64,000 nt of DNA from Ophiura sarsii (Eukaryota > Echinodermata > Ophiuroidea > Amphilepidida > Ophiuridae): positions 68,309,062-68,373,061 of the forward strand of contig CM069446.1 in NCBI GenBank assembly GCA_035610835.1, in the 5' to 3' direction. Both the position numbers and the translations under genes were made by a program. Under the pieces are notes generated by a model. The model worked only from the letters and a program-made list of their open reading frames with translations. It was not told the origin of the DNA and did not search any database. Shown in pieces: positions 34,477 through 48,277 of the stretch. How positions within the stretch are numbered: position 1 is the first letter of the stretch; every line of letters starts with the position of its first letter.

Positions 34477-35384
34477 ATACCCAAGTAACATTTAATATCA
34501 TAAATATTTTGGTGGTGGGCTTTGGACAAGTCAGAGAATCGGACGTCTTTTGTTCTATGGAGTCTCTTTTTTTTCTTTGTCTCATAATGTATAGGCTGTA
34601 CCATATTTGGAGTAGTTTGCATCTTTTATCATAAAATAACGCTTTCTGTTAGATATATTTTAATCAAACAACAAATGTCCCCCTTTATAAAATGGGCAAA
34701 TCCAGCGAGCTGTTTACCAACTTCCTGCTTCGAATAATCGCATTCTTTCGCACATGTACACACCCCAACGCTGTGTTATACGCACAACACCTGTGTAGGG
34801 CACGTTTAAACATCTTAACGAGATGACCATTCGCACTGAAGGTAGCATTATTCGAATAAATTAAGCCCCGCCCCAAACTATATATTATCGTCTCATAATA
34901 TATTTGCGTATTTGCTGAAAATCAGCCAAAAACCAATCAAAATGCCTGTTGACATCCAAACAACACCCACTATGTAAGAATCCCTTTTTATAGCACTTCA
35001 AAATCATCTTTCATTGGCTGCATTCATCATATATTTCATGAACTGTACAATCTTCAATACAATGTAGGCCTACATTAGAAACATCACAAACAACAAATTT
35101 CACATTGTTTGTTACTTTATTATATTAAATAACATACAGGTATATAATATACAGCAGATTACCAACCCACACTGTTAACAATAAACAATAAAACAACAAA
35201 TATTAACAAACACCTGCAAATGTCTAACCCAGAATAAGCAAGGGGTAGGAGAACATTCCCCAGCCCGCCCAACACCAGACGGGCGCCATAGGCCACTGGT
35301 ACTTGCTGATAATCGGCAATAAAAGTCCCCGACGGTAAATGTCCTCGCTTAATTATTGGGTTGGGACATTCACGGGTGTTTGTT
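34477..35384. other. intergenic, nothing recognised
   Basis: A small inverted pair TTCGAATAATCGC / GCATTATTCGAA lies at about 34729-34856. Otherwise AT-rich sequence without supported features. Confidence 0.4.
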
Positions 35385-35756
35385 AAAGGTGTATGTTCCG
35401 ATCACTTTTTTGGGGCAATGATTTTTTTTTCACATCAAGATATTTTGATATCAGAAGAATCCCCATATTTTTCTCATTGTGTCTGTAAAATCTTAGGGGC
35501 CAGACATGTTCCATTTAGAAATTATAGGCTAAAATGTGGTGAATTACTGCCAAAGGTGGTTAACCACCCAGCAGTTTGTGTACTACTCAATGGGCAAATA
35601 TTTTGTGACCTTGTGCTTCTAAAAATAGAACCATTGGGGTTATGTAATTCAAACTGGAATGTGACAATTTTAAGGATGACCTTTCATGTAAAATAGAAAA
35701 CATCAATTTGAAAATCGTGCCAGCAATCGGAACATACCGAACATCTACCTTAAATA
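35385..35756. mobile_element. MITE family copy 1 (AAAGGTGTATGTTCCGATC)
   Basis: The left end AAAGGTGTATGTTCCGATCA is partly matched in reverse complement by ATCGGAACATACCGAACATC and ACCTT on the right. The interior (AAATTATAGGCTAAAATGTG, AAGGTGGTTAACCACC, AGGATGACCTTTCATGTAAA) recurs at 49516-49831. The open frame across it comes from the repeat. Confidence 0.75.
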
Positions 35757-36140
35757 AATGTATTTGTTTTTATATTATCTGTTGTAATCACTGTGGGTTG
35801 GTAAACTGCTTTATATTATATAGGCCCTATAATAATTTCATTCAATAGTGAATTGTATGGTACTGCAATCACTCAGACTCAGCCACATGCCATTATATCA
35901 TGTTTTGTTGTCCCATAAGTGACTATGCAGAGACAAAGATTTTGTTTTTGTTTTAATATAAAGTGAATATTATTGAAATTAACAACATTATTATGAATTA
36001 TATATATCTCTCATCATGAATACAATTTATATATAAGGTGAACTTTTAATTTTCAGTCAGTCTTTTTCTTTAGTTCCCTCAAGTACAGATGTGAAGCGGC
36101 ATTAAACCAATTAAATGAATGAGTTGTTGGTACATATATG
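35757..36140. other. intergenic, nothing recognised
   Basis: AT-rich sequence between two mobile elements. No supported feature. Confidence 0.4.
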
Positions 36141-37512
36141 GTACAGGTTGTCTCAAAAAATACAACCTAATTTAAGTGATTGCGACTTCAAAAATAAATA
36201 TCCAAATATAGAATGATTTATAGAAATTTAAAGTGCAATTATTTTGCTACATGTTGGTGAAAAATATGTAACACTAGTCAAATAACATGTCCGGCCCAAC
36301 TTTGCTCATAATGAGTGAAAACACAAAGAAAGTAATAAGGTACTACTTTCATTGATTTACATAATCACTCATTTTTTCATAACTACTCAACTGAATCAAA
36401 TGCGGTTTCCACCAAATTGTTGCAAAACGATTGCACTTTACTTAACTATAAATTTTATTACATGGATATTTATTTTTGAAGTTACGATCACTTAAAGGTC
36501 AGTTTTATTTTTTAAGACCCTGCATGTGGCCAGATCATTTGATACATTATTTATTAAAAAGTTTGGTACCAAATATTCGGTGGACGAGTACTCCCAAAAG
36601 CAAGATCATATACCTTTCTGTGATTGCGCAATGAAAAAGTATATATATTCTTATTACAGGGTGAAGGTTAAATTGAAATAGTCCAAGACCAATATCTGTT
36701 GAAATTAAGCTTTTGAAATGCATGAATCCACCAGCTGTTGATAGCTTCTTACCTCTTATTATACTAAATGCATTATTTTGCTTCGATTTCATTCAAGCAT
36801 AAAAGACATGAAACAAATAAAGAGATCAACAAAAGAAAGACATGCACTTTATATGTCCTATAGAGTGACTTTCAATTATATTTTGACCTCACAGGCTAGA
36901 TAATATTTTGGATGAATCTTTTTGGCACAATTTGGTACCAAATTTGCCACAAAACAACACAGATAAGCCATATTTAACACCATTTAAAGAAATACTGTTA
37001 CGTTTCCAAATTCGCATTTTCAACACACTACGCCGAGAGAAAAATAAAATGCAGTGTATGTCTTGCATGGCCTGGATGACCATTGGGGATATCGATCACA
37101 CAGTGCAACCGTGCTACACTACCCATGCACGACAGTTTGGATTTGAATAAGCCTGCGCGGGGGAAATGTGCAGTGATCAAAACGGGATATGTTGGTATCC
37201 TTCGGTCTTTCCTCCCGCGTAGTGTATTGAATATGCAAATTTGGAAATGCCACAGATTTTCATTAACTGTTGCTACTCATGACTTATCTTTGTTGTTTTG
37301 TGGCAAATTTGGAACCAAATTGTGCCAAAAAGTGTTCATGCAAATGTCTATCTAACCTGTGTGGTCAAAATATAATTGAAAGTCACTCTATAGGACATAA
37401 ACAAAGAGTATGACTTTCTTTTGTTGAGCTCTTTATAAGGCTATAACAATGATATTGATATTTTTGTTTTTACAAAAATTGTGTCTCAAACATTATTATG
37501 GGACAACCTGTA
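36141..37512. mobile_element. 1.37-kb mariner-type element with internal inverted repeat
   Basis: The ends TACAGGTTGTCTCA and GGGACAACCTGTA abut TA. Inside, about 36815-36985 (TATGTCCTATAGAGTGACTT, TTTGGCACAATTTGGTACCA) is repeated in reverse complement at about 37275-37440 (GGAACCAAATTGTGCCAAAA, AAGTCACTCTATAGGACATA). The region could extrude a long stem-loop. No DDE transposase frame was recognised. Confidence 0.65.
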
Positions 37513-37740
37513 TTCCTTCTGTACCACCTATAATTATTCCCACAATAGGTTAATTCTATGTACAAATTCGGAGGCAGCACACACACATGAATTATTCCAA
37601 AATTTAAATACTACTACTACAAGACTTAAATTGTTTCTGCCCAGAATATTGCAATCATCAGGAATACTGTGAATTTATCTACATGGTAGTCAACTCAATT
37701 GGATATTGGCGAGAAATATTGATTATTTATCTCTCTATTG

Positions 37741-37746
37741 TTTATT
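37741..37746 (-). promoter_or_regulatory. candidate poly(A) signal AATAAA
   Basis: The plus strand TTTATT reads AATAAA on the minus strand, about 190 nt past the stop codon of the TIR exon. Spacing suits a short 3' UTR. The motif is common in AT-rich DNA, so support is modest. Confidence 0.4.
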
Positions 37747-37937
37747 TATACCCTAAAGTATACTTTAGGTCCCTATACTTTAGGTACCAAGCATGCATCA
37801 AAGATAGAATGAAGTACCTTGTGTCAGATATATAGAGATATAACGTAAAAGACTTAGTGCATGGCTGAGACTTACAAGTACACTACCGACCGTATCACCA
37901 ATTGATATTCCAAATTAACAGAAGTGCCAACAACTTA

Positions 37938-38602
37938 TTACATTGGCAAAGACCTTCTTTTCTTCCCTCGTCGTTTAAACATTGAAAATATAGTAGATGA
38001 TGATTTGGAAGTTTTAACTGATTCAGATTGTGAATTCGATGCCGAAGGTAACTCATGTGATTCAGATGGGGAATTTGCAGAAGAAGACATCTCAGTTTCT
38101 CCATTGGGAAGACTCTCCGTCCTCAATGATTTCTTTTCACTCTCAAATATGCGTAAAAGGGTAGCTATAAATCTGTCGTGGTTCAGGTAAGAGCTAGCCT
38201 GTGGGGAGTTCTCTGCTGGAGGTGACGGGTAAGATAGGGAAAAAATAGATTGCAAATAAGATGGGCACTTTGTCCTGTCAAGTCTTAATAAAATAGGAAT
38301 AACACCACTATTAGACTGTGTAAGACTTTGTTGCATCTGATTCTCAAACCAAGTATCCTCAAGGGCTTCAGGACTGACCAGAAGAAAGATTCTCCATGAG
38401 CTCCGGATGGCATCGGAAATGTTGTGGAGTTTGTACTTTGTTGCAATTTTATCGCGATCCAATCTGAAACCCCGCAGTCTTTCCTCTTTCTCCAAAATCC
38501 TGAAGATTTCGTCCGCTTCCGTTTCGTTTTTCGATGTGAACCAGAGGCAGAAATCGTAATCACATTTGTGCGACTGGCCATATTTTGCCTCGTTAATGGA
38601 GT
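37938..38602 (-). CDS. exon 11: TIR domain and C-terminal tail
   Basis: The acceptor CTCTTCAACAG opens the exon in phase 1. About 15 residues in comes box 1, YDFCLWFTSKN. Box 2 (the BB loop) is FRLDRDKIATKY; it keeps the RD pair but lacks the usual proline and glycine. The core continues ISDAIRSSWRIFLLVSPEAL, EDTWFENQM and GVIPILLRLD, matching the animal TLR/MyD88 pattern of nI-aI-S-r-flLSp-W. A canonical box 3 FW is absent; HDRFIATLLRIF fills that place. The tail is serine-rich and then polybasic (FKRRGKKRRSL) before TAA TAA. I see no clear catalytic glutamate of NADase TIRs, so scaffolding is more likely than NAD cleavage. Confidence 0.85.
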
Positions 38603-40690
38603 CTGTTGAAGAGATTGATGAGATTGATGAATTTGAGATTCACAGATTAAGCATGTTTTATGAGTGAATAATTTGCGTATAAACTTGTTTTACATCATAT
38701 TTGGATAGAAATCAGTATAGTTTTAAGTGTTGCCAAAACTCCCAGAAAACCGAAGGTTTTTAATTTCGGTATTTGTCATTTTCAGAAAAATCGTACTACA
38801 CGTACCTTATCCCTAAATAATTGCCCAAACAGTTTGCAGTTCTCTCAATCAGTTCTAATAAATTGATATTACATGCTAAATTTGGGTAAAAGACGTACAT
38901 TTTTAATATTATAAAACTTCCAGTGTTGCCAGAGCCAAAAATAAGATACAAAAATAGAGTTGACTAGTTGGCATTACCTGTCAGTAAAGAAGAAAGATAT
39001 GCAAGTTATGTATTAAATACATACTTGCAACACTCAAGTCCTCTTAATCTTTTATACTTTTGAGTCATTGGAAGAAGGGCATATTTTAACATATTTTATT
39101 CTTAGAAATGTGCAAATAAATAGCCCAAATAGCCTACATTTTAAAAATGCATATTTCAATATGTTTAATACGATATAAGACCTATTCCACCATATCAATA
39201 CGAAAAATCCATATTTTGATCGTGCACATGACCTGGTGGTATATGTCTAACTTCTTAGAGACAACCCTGACTGATTAAAACACTGGAGTATTTTAAATGC
39301 AAATTGTCAGAGGCTTGCAAATATTATGATATGGTATATCCTTATAATATTATGTAAGCTTATGTAAGCTTATTAAGCTTACTTGTGTAAGCGTACTAAA
39401 TACATATTTTACACATGTCAGCCATCTGCTTAGTGCAATTCTATCCATAGATCTACTATAGACATTCACAATTCACATAACAATGCCAAATACCTTATAA
39501 AGAAACCAAAATATCCACTGCTTCACACCATAACTGCAATCACATGCAGCTAGCCAGAAAACAACAAATTTGAATTTGTCAGTTGGTGATGATCATGTGA
39601 TCTTTAAGGTTAAAGGTCAAGTCCTGGTAAGATTGCTTATGGTGGAGGATTGCTAGCTCAGAGTTGAGTTGATTGCTTATTGCCAGGATTGTTTAGGTAA
39701 AGTGATGACTTAGTGTGATTGCTTATAGTGTGATTGCTTGCAGTAAAAGTGATTGCTAAAATGATGCCTTAATTTTGTAGGATTGTTCACATGATTCTTA
39801 ATTTTCTGTATGATTGTTAACAGGATTCCTTATAAAGCAATGATTGCTAACAGGATTTCTTAAACAACAGTGATTTTTAACAGGATGGCTTAAAAGATTA
39901 TGATTGTTAGCCGATTGCTTGTGGATTGCTTGTGGATTGCTTATTAAGCAATCTTCTTTGGTAAGGGTTCCGTCGGTACATTTGCCACTTGTACCCTGCG
40001 ATTTTTTTTTACCGGTTTTGGGACAACCACATCGCTACCCCCCCCCCCCCCCCCCCCCCTACCCCTACTAAACATGTTGACCTATTTCTAGTATCTTAAT
40101 TATCCTTTAATAACAAGATTATTTTCTTACTGAAATGATAGTGAAATCCCATTTGCAAAAGCACAATATTCAGATATTTGTGAGAGTCGGATTCTCATTG
40201 AATGAACATTAGACATATCCTGTTTAAATCTATCGAAATCACTCTTTATATATTTAATAACTTTTACTGAATAAAATCCTGTTTGTAAAATCATCTTAAA
40301 TAGTGAAACCCATTTTGCAAACGACATTTGAAAGTTTAAGATAGATATATGACCTGTTTTTTAGAATGTTGGATTATCACTGATTGACCCAATAGTTGGG
40401 CCTTCTCATTTAATGACCCCTCTATGTGAGTTGAAAAATCAAGCGTCATATTTTACGACGTTTTGCAATCACCCCAGATACTTTAAGAGTTCATATATGG
40501 TCCCTTAAACCCAATCAAATGTTACGCTTTCACAAAAGAGTGCGGTCTTAAAACAAAACTGAACATTAACAAAACAAATAAAAAAAGAATAATCAAACCA
40601 AAACCAACACAAACAAATAAACAAGTAAATAAACTAACAAAAACACAAATAAACACTTTAACTGCAAAAAAACCCATTTACAAATGTTTT

Positions 40691-40965
40691 GCTGAAGACA
40701 CGATAGCCAAGGCGCATTTTGAGACATGTAGGCTATGAGCATGATGAGACACGTCTTCAAGAAAGTCATGTCTTGCCAGAGACACAAACTCAAGATATGT
40801 CTCAAAATTGGCTTCAATGGACATGTCTTACAATTTAGACGTATCTTGCATGGAGATACTTGCGGGACAAATATCTTGCATAGAGACGCGCCTCGTGTTT
40901 TACTGGAGCCTCGGACCTGTCTCAAAACTGGCTTCACAAGACATGTCTCGGCCCGTGTCTTCAGC
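40691..40965. mobile_element. 275-bp inverted-repeat element
   Basis: GCTGAAGACACG on the left and CGTGTCTTCAGC on the right are exact reverse complements. The interior repeats AGACATGTCTTG/AAACTGGCTTCA-type words. Non-coding. Confidence 0.55.
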
Positions 40966-43170
40966 CAAATATGTTGCTATGTTTTTTTATTGTTTAAGAT
41001 CTAACACGTTTATTTGCAAGGCATGACTTCAAAAAGTCGCCAAGACACCATTTTTTACAAGTGTATGTTTAAACTAAACATGCCGCAAATCACGAGTTTT
41101 CTTTTAAACATTAAAATAATGCATTCCCAATTTATAAAAGCAGACATGTATTGATTTGGGCGCTGGGTGGGGGATATCGGGGTGAGGCGATGCAGGACAG
41201 GCATGGTCGGGGTGGGGTGGGGCGAGGTTTGATGGCCAATATGAATCGGGTTCATATTATGATGATACTCACGCACGTTTGCCAGGAAGAAGTGCGGTGC
41301 ACACCAAATTACTCAGGCGAGGTCTGAATTTACTGCATAATATACTGTGAGGATTTCCCCGCTTTCCAGTTACTAGTGTAGGTCTATAGGCTAGTTTTAA
41401 AACAATTTTCGGACATCATCAAGCAATCGTGTACGTTGGTTTTCGTTGGAAAATGTGAAAAAGGACTCACTTTTACAAGTAAGCCAAGCATGTCTGAGAG
41501 CTGATGCAACCTCTCGCTGATCACGACATAAACTGCGCGACTTTGTTGCCTCTGCGTCACAGATAAACGAAACGCTTTTAAATTCCTAACGCACCGTACA
41601 CGCGAAGATTATCGTTTGCTGCATGCGCAATTAACGCGTGCTTACGCGCTAAACGCTACACTTAAATTTGCAGGAATTTTGTCATTTAAAGACAATTAGA
41701 GTAAGCAAGCTGGTGACCCCATTTTTTTATTTCATTATCTGAAAGAATGTATCAATGCGCAGCACATATTGAAAAAACAAAAAAAGTTATCGAGCAGATT
41801 TTCTGGAATCTTCCATTAAAGTCAAGATTTTCCTCATTTCCCATAGAACCATGTAGTATTTTTTTGGAAAAAACATTATTTTTGAAACGGATGTAGCTCA
41901 AAAACTAAGCCCGTTACCCCCATTTTTTTTATTTTAGATTCGTGGTCAGCACCGTTGAGAATACCTAATATCAAAATTTCAAGAAAATTTGACGGTTAAG
42001 TCTATGTGTCATGAACCCCCTTAAAAAAAGCACCCTGACAAAAAAGTGTCCTGTCAAAACTAAGGGGGCCGCAGATGCCCTGTCAAAAAGGCACCGTGTC
42101 AACAATCGCGCCCCCCTAAATCCGCCCCTGAATTAGTGATTTCCTAACCTGTGTCTTTATTTGTTTTATAGGGTTATATAGGAATGAATTCAAATAATTT
42201 AGTCAGGTTTCGGAGTATCCCTCTAAAAGTTGATCCCTCTAAAAGGCAAGGGATTATACAGTTCACTATATATACGATCCATAAAGGTATATTGTTGCGA
42301 ATAATGTCTCCATACAGTAGGTCTCTAAGGGATTTCCATAGTTATAAATTGATGATATCCTAATCTGTGTCTTTATTTGTTTTACTGGGTTATACGTATA
42401 GAAATAAAATCAACTAATTTAGTCATCTTTCGGTGTATCCCTCTGAAAGGTGGGGTTCACGCTATCCGTAGTTAAATTGGTGCTAATTGCGTCAATGTCA
42501 TAGTAATGTTTCAGGATTTGGAAGGTGTCTAGTCTACAGTGTTAAATTAAATGCACATCTATCAAATAGTGTTTTGATAATAGTTTTCCTTGCACTTGTA
42601 TCTGAAATTATTTAATTGAGCATCTTGAATTGTATTAAAATTGTAATTAAGATACCGGTATCGAATGTATTAATGTTTGGTAAATAATGCAAATGTTACG
42701 AGAGTTGAATAAACTTCTTGTGAATGAGCCATCGAGACATATACTTCACACTGTGTGTTCTGTTTTTCATGATATAAGCATTGATAAGGAAGTAATATAT
42801 ATATATATATATCGTTCAGATATTACACCTTGGAATAGTCATATTAAAGTATGACTGTCTTATCAAACAAAAACAAAAAGTTACTTATTTAAATTAGCTT
42901 CATCACTATTTTTAATTTTGATAACAAAGTCCATAAATACCTGTATTTTACTGCTATTTTCACTAGTAAATAACCAAGCTCAAACAACAACGGACACAAA
43001 ATGAACACCCACGAAATGAACTTTCATTTACGGTACATGAATCGTATAGGTCTAAAAAAAATTGTTGGAAAGTTGAACAATATATTAATAGACTTGGATT
43101 GAACTCTTTACGAATAGAATATTATTGTTCACATGACTAAACTTGCACAATGATATACACATGTATGTAT

Positions 43171-43221
43171 GGTTGAACCATGGAGGGTGTCAAATAGTTG
43201 ACACCTCCCTGGTTGAACTAA
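43171..43221. repeat. hairpin GGAGGGTGTCAA/TTGACACCTCCC
   Basis: GGTTGAACCATGGAGGGTGT and ACACCTCCCTGGTTGAAC form an imperfect stem of about 18 bp with a short loop. Related to the hairpin cluster at 30040-30160. Confidence 0.6.
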
Positions 43222-44880
43222 TAATATTATAATATGACATGGAAATTGTTGTAATTTTAATATCTGTATTAATATTTGTATTCTAAATTGAAATATCCTA
43301 TTTTATTCTATTTGATATATCCAATGGTGATTTTATTTTGTCTCTCAAGTTTATTAGGACTATTTGCAAGGCATTTTGAACAAAAACATTATTTATTAAT
43401 GATGATGGGGCTGATTAATTATCTATTAGGTTATAAAATGGTCGTAAGATATTCAATTTTGTTATGTTGTTATATTAAATTTATGTGTCAGTCATTAAAA
43501 TAAAAGGATTAAAATGAATATCTTGAGTCATTGGTCAAAACTATTATTATCCGAGCATGATTCATTCACACACAAAAACAAACTTGATGGCCTATCCCGA
43601 AATAAATACACAATATCAGCTTTTTTATAGATTGGTATAACTTTTCTTCTTCCTCTGGAACAATACCTGTTGACAGTGATAAATTAAATATACTTGTAAG
43701 TGGTTTACAATTACATTTCCCACTGTTTGTATCATGATATTTCCAATTATTTTGATTGATGTTGCCCTTATATGGTTATGATCTTGGTTGGTATAAGAAA
43801 ACTCATAAGCTTATTCAGGCACAAAAACAACAATGTGATAGTTTTTGTCCATTAAATCATGATTTCAGTTTATTCAAAATCATCTTTACAGTAAACAGGT
43901 ACAAACATTTAAACATAACTAGCATAATTTGTCCCGGGGGAAGGGGGAACTCAGGTATGAATTGATGCGTATAAGGCGGGCACTTTCTATCACTTGAGCC
44001 ATTGGTGACATGCAGAGAATGTGCCAAAGTAGGGGACAATGTTCAAGAGCTTGCCAGATTGACACAAAAAGTATCTTTTTAGACAAATTAGCTAAGAAAT
44101 GAGTCCTTAATAAAAAATATGCGATATTTCAAAAGAAGTTTGGATCTTAACAGCCTTCACATGCTTCCCCAATTACATAGGAATCCATAAATTGGAATGG
44201 CCCTGCCTCCTGGGAACATGTATAGAAATTAGTCATAACTAAAAATTATGATATTTTACATCTAAAATTCTATAAACAAAATTGTGTACTTTTAAGACCC
44301 AGGATATACATTGTATATCCAAGTCTTGATGTGTCCTTCCACCTCATGATGAAAAGACAAGTTGTTGATAGCTGAGATGTACATCATTGATGTAAGGCAA
44401 AACAAATAAAGGTTTGTCTTAGGAAAATAGCTATGCTATATGCGACTTTTTGTTTGTTCTTTTTTTGTGTGCATAGCTTACAGGTTTTGGTAGTTTGTGA
44501 AGAAGAGATTTATGTCTCTTGGTATTCCAAATTTCGGCAGAGACTTGCAACGTGTTGGGACTTGCAGTGGCGGCACCAGCATAAAAAAAATTGGGGGGAG
44601 GGGGCCTGGGGGCAAGACCAAAATATTGCACGCAAAGTGCACAAAAGTTTTGGCTTTTGCCTGAAATTAGCCTAATTTGTTCTGATAGTTACACATTTCA
44701 GACCAATTTTAAGCAAATGTTAAGTAATCTTTACATTTAAGGTCAACATTTTTTATTGTTGTGATACACAGTTCAACACAAATAAGTTCCCCTTTAGAGT
44801 ATGCCTGGTATTTTTAAAATAAGTTACTACTCCATCGAAACGATTTTTAACACACAGAATGTACGAAATCACAGCAACAC

Positions 44881-45155
44881 TAGAACGGGGCTATAACTAC
44901 GCAGGTGTTGTAATGCTTGAATGAGCACACATTGAATGGAGGAATACCTCATTTCAAAAGTTGCTAAAAGTTCAATAACGTGTGTGCTCATTCAAGCAGT
45001 ACCTGTGCGGTGTTCAAGCAAAGACCCTGGTTCAAGCTGCTTAACCATCCTCCTTTAATACATCATTTAGCAACTTTTGATTTGAGGTATTCCTCCATTC
45101 AATGTGTGCTCATTCAAGCATTACAACACCTGCGTTTATTTATAACCCCGTTCTA
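44881..45155. mobile_element. foldback element with ~85-bp arms
   Basis: The left arm begins TAGAACGGGGCTATAACTAC and runs through TGCTTGAATGAGCACACATT to TCAAAAGTTGCT. The right arm is its near-exact reverse complement, ending ATAACCCCGTTCTA. The spacer repeats GTGTGCTCATTCAAGCA. Non-coding. Confidence 0.8.
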
Positions 45156-46397
45156 TAGTCGATTCGCAGACATTGGCCGATTTTAGCGATATACCATTTC
45201 AGTAAAGAGGTAACAGAAGCAAAAGATGGGGAGGCACTCGAATTGAATCGTAATATGCAAGGGTAATACCATGGCTTCGTGTGCATGTACTACTGTGATC
45301 ATGGTGATGTATTCACCACTATGTACCTAGTGACAGGGAACTTGCGGTTGGATTATTGGCATAACGATAAAGAAAATGTATTGTTATTCAGATAAATTGA
45401 TAAAGGTGGTCTCATAGCCAGAAATACTTAACGTAACGTTTATAATCCGTATCTTGGTTGATATAACTGTTTTTCCATTTAATTAGGACAGACGGTTTTG
45501 TATATAAAAAAATGATTATTGAATTATTTTCCGGTTTATTCTCGCAAACAAATACGTAGAACTGTTTTCATTTTAATGTTTCTTTAATTCCATGTGCATA
45601 ATAAAAACGTAAAATAATAAAAAGTATCCACTAAATTATGAATAGGTAAAATGACATACATAATATTTTTCTTTCGAATCCTGTAACGGTCGATGATGGT
45701 CGATTTGTTTTTATTGTGGTAACCGCTTCCAAAGGGATAACACATTTGAAGCTGGTGGATTAAGTTTTTGGTTGTCGTGATTGTAAAGCTATATATTTGA
45801 TCAGCTCTATTCATAACGCCACACTATCATGAATAGCATTTGATTATGGAGCGCAAATAATCATGATAATGACATCTATAAAAGTACCGCTGTTTCATCA
45901 TTGGTCAAAATGGGTTCCTCTAACGCCCAATGGACGAAGTCCAAAATCGATACTGATGCGCCAGAGTTTATGAATCTACTATAGTGTTGCTGTGAACATG
46001 TACATTATGTGTGCCAAAAATCTTTTTGTTGTTGTTGAACTGTGTAGCTGCCAGTCTGGAGGAGGCATGAAGATGTGTTACAAATATGGCTAGCGAAATC
46101 AGCCATGTAGTATTTCAATGACAACCCCCTTTGCACTTTTGATATCTACAATGGGGTCTTATTCAATCATTTATATATTTCCCTGAAAAAAATGTCTCAA
46201 AATATGAATTCTGAAAATGATGTTGCCTAAAAGTTTCAACAAAAATTACTGAATTTGTAAATTTGATGAAAAATATATGTACTTTTTGTCTAAAAATTGA
46301 TTGATTATTCACAGTTAAAAATTGAGTCAACATGTATTGCTAACAGTACCTTTTTCATGGACATCGTTAGGTTACTCAATAACTCCCTGATTACACC

Positions 46398-47553
46398 CTA
46401 ACACTTTCCACGCGGCTATTATGTTACCATATACAGGGTGAGTCAAAATAGTCAGGTCCTGATTTCACTGATTTTTTAAACCAGTTAAAATTAAAAAATG
46501 AATATATGTAATGACTAGCCTAGCAAGGGGCATTACTAGCTATAACCTAAATTTTATTTCATTCAAATTGGTTATTCGAAACGGGAGATATGAGAATTTT
46601 TCCAAATTCTGTGAAATAAAATCTGTTCCAACTTATCTAAGGGATCCCTATGGATGTTGACGTTTAAGGCGCGCCTTTTGAATAAGTCAATCAAAGGCGT
46701 GTTGGTATTCACAGCAATAACAATAGGAAAAGAGATTCTATCGTATTTGCGGTTATGTTTGTAATAGTTTTCGTGCAATCAGAGATAGCCTATAACAAAA
46801 ACATTATTGAGTTTTAACAAAATGTTGACCAAAGTATTTTGAAACTTTTTATTTTAATCGAACTGATATGAGAGAAGTCTGAGAGAAAACAGATCTTATA
46901 TCTTTAAACTGTTTGTGCTTTGGCAACTTACCAGGCAAAGTGCATAGTCCATTTTTATGAATATATTTGTGCAATACTGAGTTATATTATAATATATTTA
47001 AATACTTTGCATGCAATATCATTTTATTTATCAGAGATTCAACAAAAAAAACCATGATATTTTGGTATAAATTGCAACAGTTCATTGTGTTGTATGAATA
47101 ACTAATATTACAGTAGTGTTAACATCCACCACCAAACTTGGAACACTTTGGATTACGCGTCTTTTCGTAAATATGTTGTAAATCTGGCGTGGAATATGAT
47201 ATTGTCGTGAAAACATCACCAGATATGAAGAAGTATGTCCCCTCTCATAAACAATGAAAAACATTACCAATTTTGAACAAGAAGTATTTTTCTTGATTTT
47301 TTGAAAACGGGACCAGACTATTTTGACTCGCCCTGTATACAAAACAGATTTTTTCCGAAACCTTTCCCAACTTTCAAAGTCTATCTCAAGATTTACTGAT
47401 GAACCAATACTACATGTAGGCCTATTTGTCCAATGCATTTCACATGGTGATTTCAAATATGGTAATACAATTCAACAATTTTAACTTTATTGAAACATTT
47501 TTATGACATTTTGGAATGTCGTCTGCAGACGCCTGCCACGTTGAAAGTGTTAA
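46398..47553. mobile_element. TTAA-type MITE split by a nested mariner-type element
   Basis: The outer ends AACACTTTCCACGCGGC (46400) and GCCACGTTGAAAGTGTTAA (to 47553) belong to the MITE family found intact at 49832-50085. The MITE's internal sequence resumes at 47340 with AAAACAGATTTTTTCCGAAA. Between them lies an unrelated element at 46432-47338. Confidence 0.8.
46432..47338. mobile_element. nested mariner-type element, ~0.9 kb
   Basis: The ends TACAGGGTGAGTCAAAATAG and CTATTTTGACTCGCCCTGTA are inverted repeats next to TA, typical of mariner ends. Minus-strand open frames inside (about 46572-46778 and 47082 onward) show no DDE/D signature I can recognise, so it is probably a deletion derivative. 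Confidence 0.7.
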
Positions 47554-48277
47554 GATTTTCTGGTTATATACTTCTCCCAACCAAAATCAATCACCCCTCC
47601 CTTCCCCACTGCCCTCAAACATCTGAAAACGCCATGACCAACAACAGAATATAGTTTTAAATGTTTTTGTTATCATCTCCGTGTTGATTTCTTTCATAAC
47701 ATTTCAGATAGGATAATACAGTTATATACAAATCACTTTCTTCTTTCAGTGCTGAGTACTGCTCCGAAATTAGTTGACCAATCTGTAAATATAAAAAATA
47801 TAGATGAATATTAGTTAAGGGTTGGTGAAAAGGGGTTTATGAACGCATTTAGGTATGAATAACTTTAAATTTTGCACCTGCATTATAAGGTTAGATTTCA
47901 AGTTTCCCCCTATAATTGTGTTCTTTTTCCTTTTGTTATATCCCCTTTTTGATGTCTGAAATCAATTTTTCTTTAGGACAAACAAATAAATAATCAATCA
48001 AATAATCAAACAAATCAAAAGAAGCAAACATATCCACAAACAATAAACTCAAATGAATTTCAAACCAATAATATAAAGATGATGTTTGCTCTAAAAAACA
48101 AAGGGTTGAAATTAAGGGATGCATATAACATGCAGAGCAAAGTTTGTACCATGTCATATAATATGAATTAGATATATATAAAGAAGCATAAAATACAAAG
48201 TTTGACTTTCTTCTGTCTTTTGATGAACTTTTATGACAAAATATTTAAACAGAAAGATATAGGGTTAAAAAAAAGTA

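Noticed and set aside
43276..43503. 75-codon hydrophobic plus-strand frame as a small membrane protein
   Set aside because: It lies in very AT-rich intron sequence, where Phe/Leu/Ile/Tyr-rich frames arise by chance; no supporting signal.
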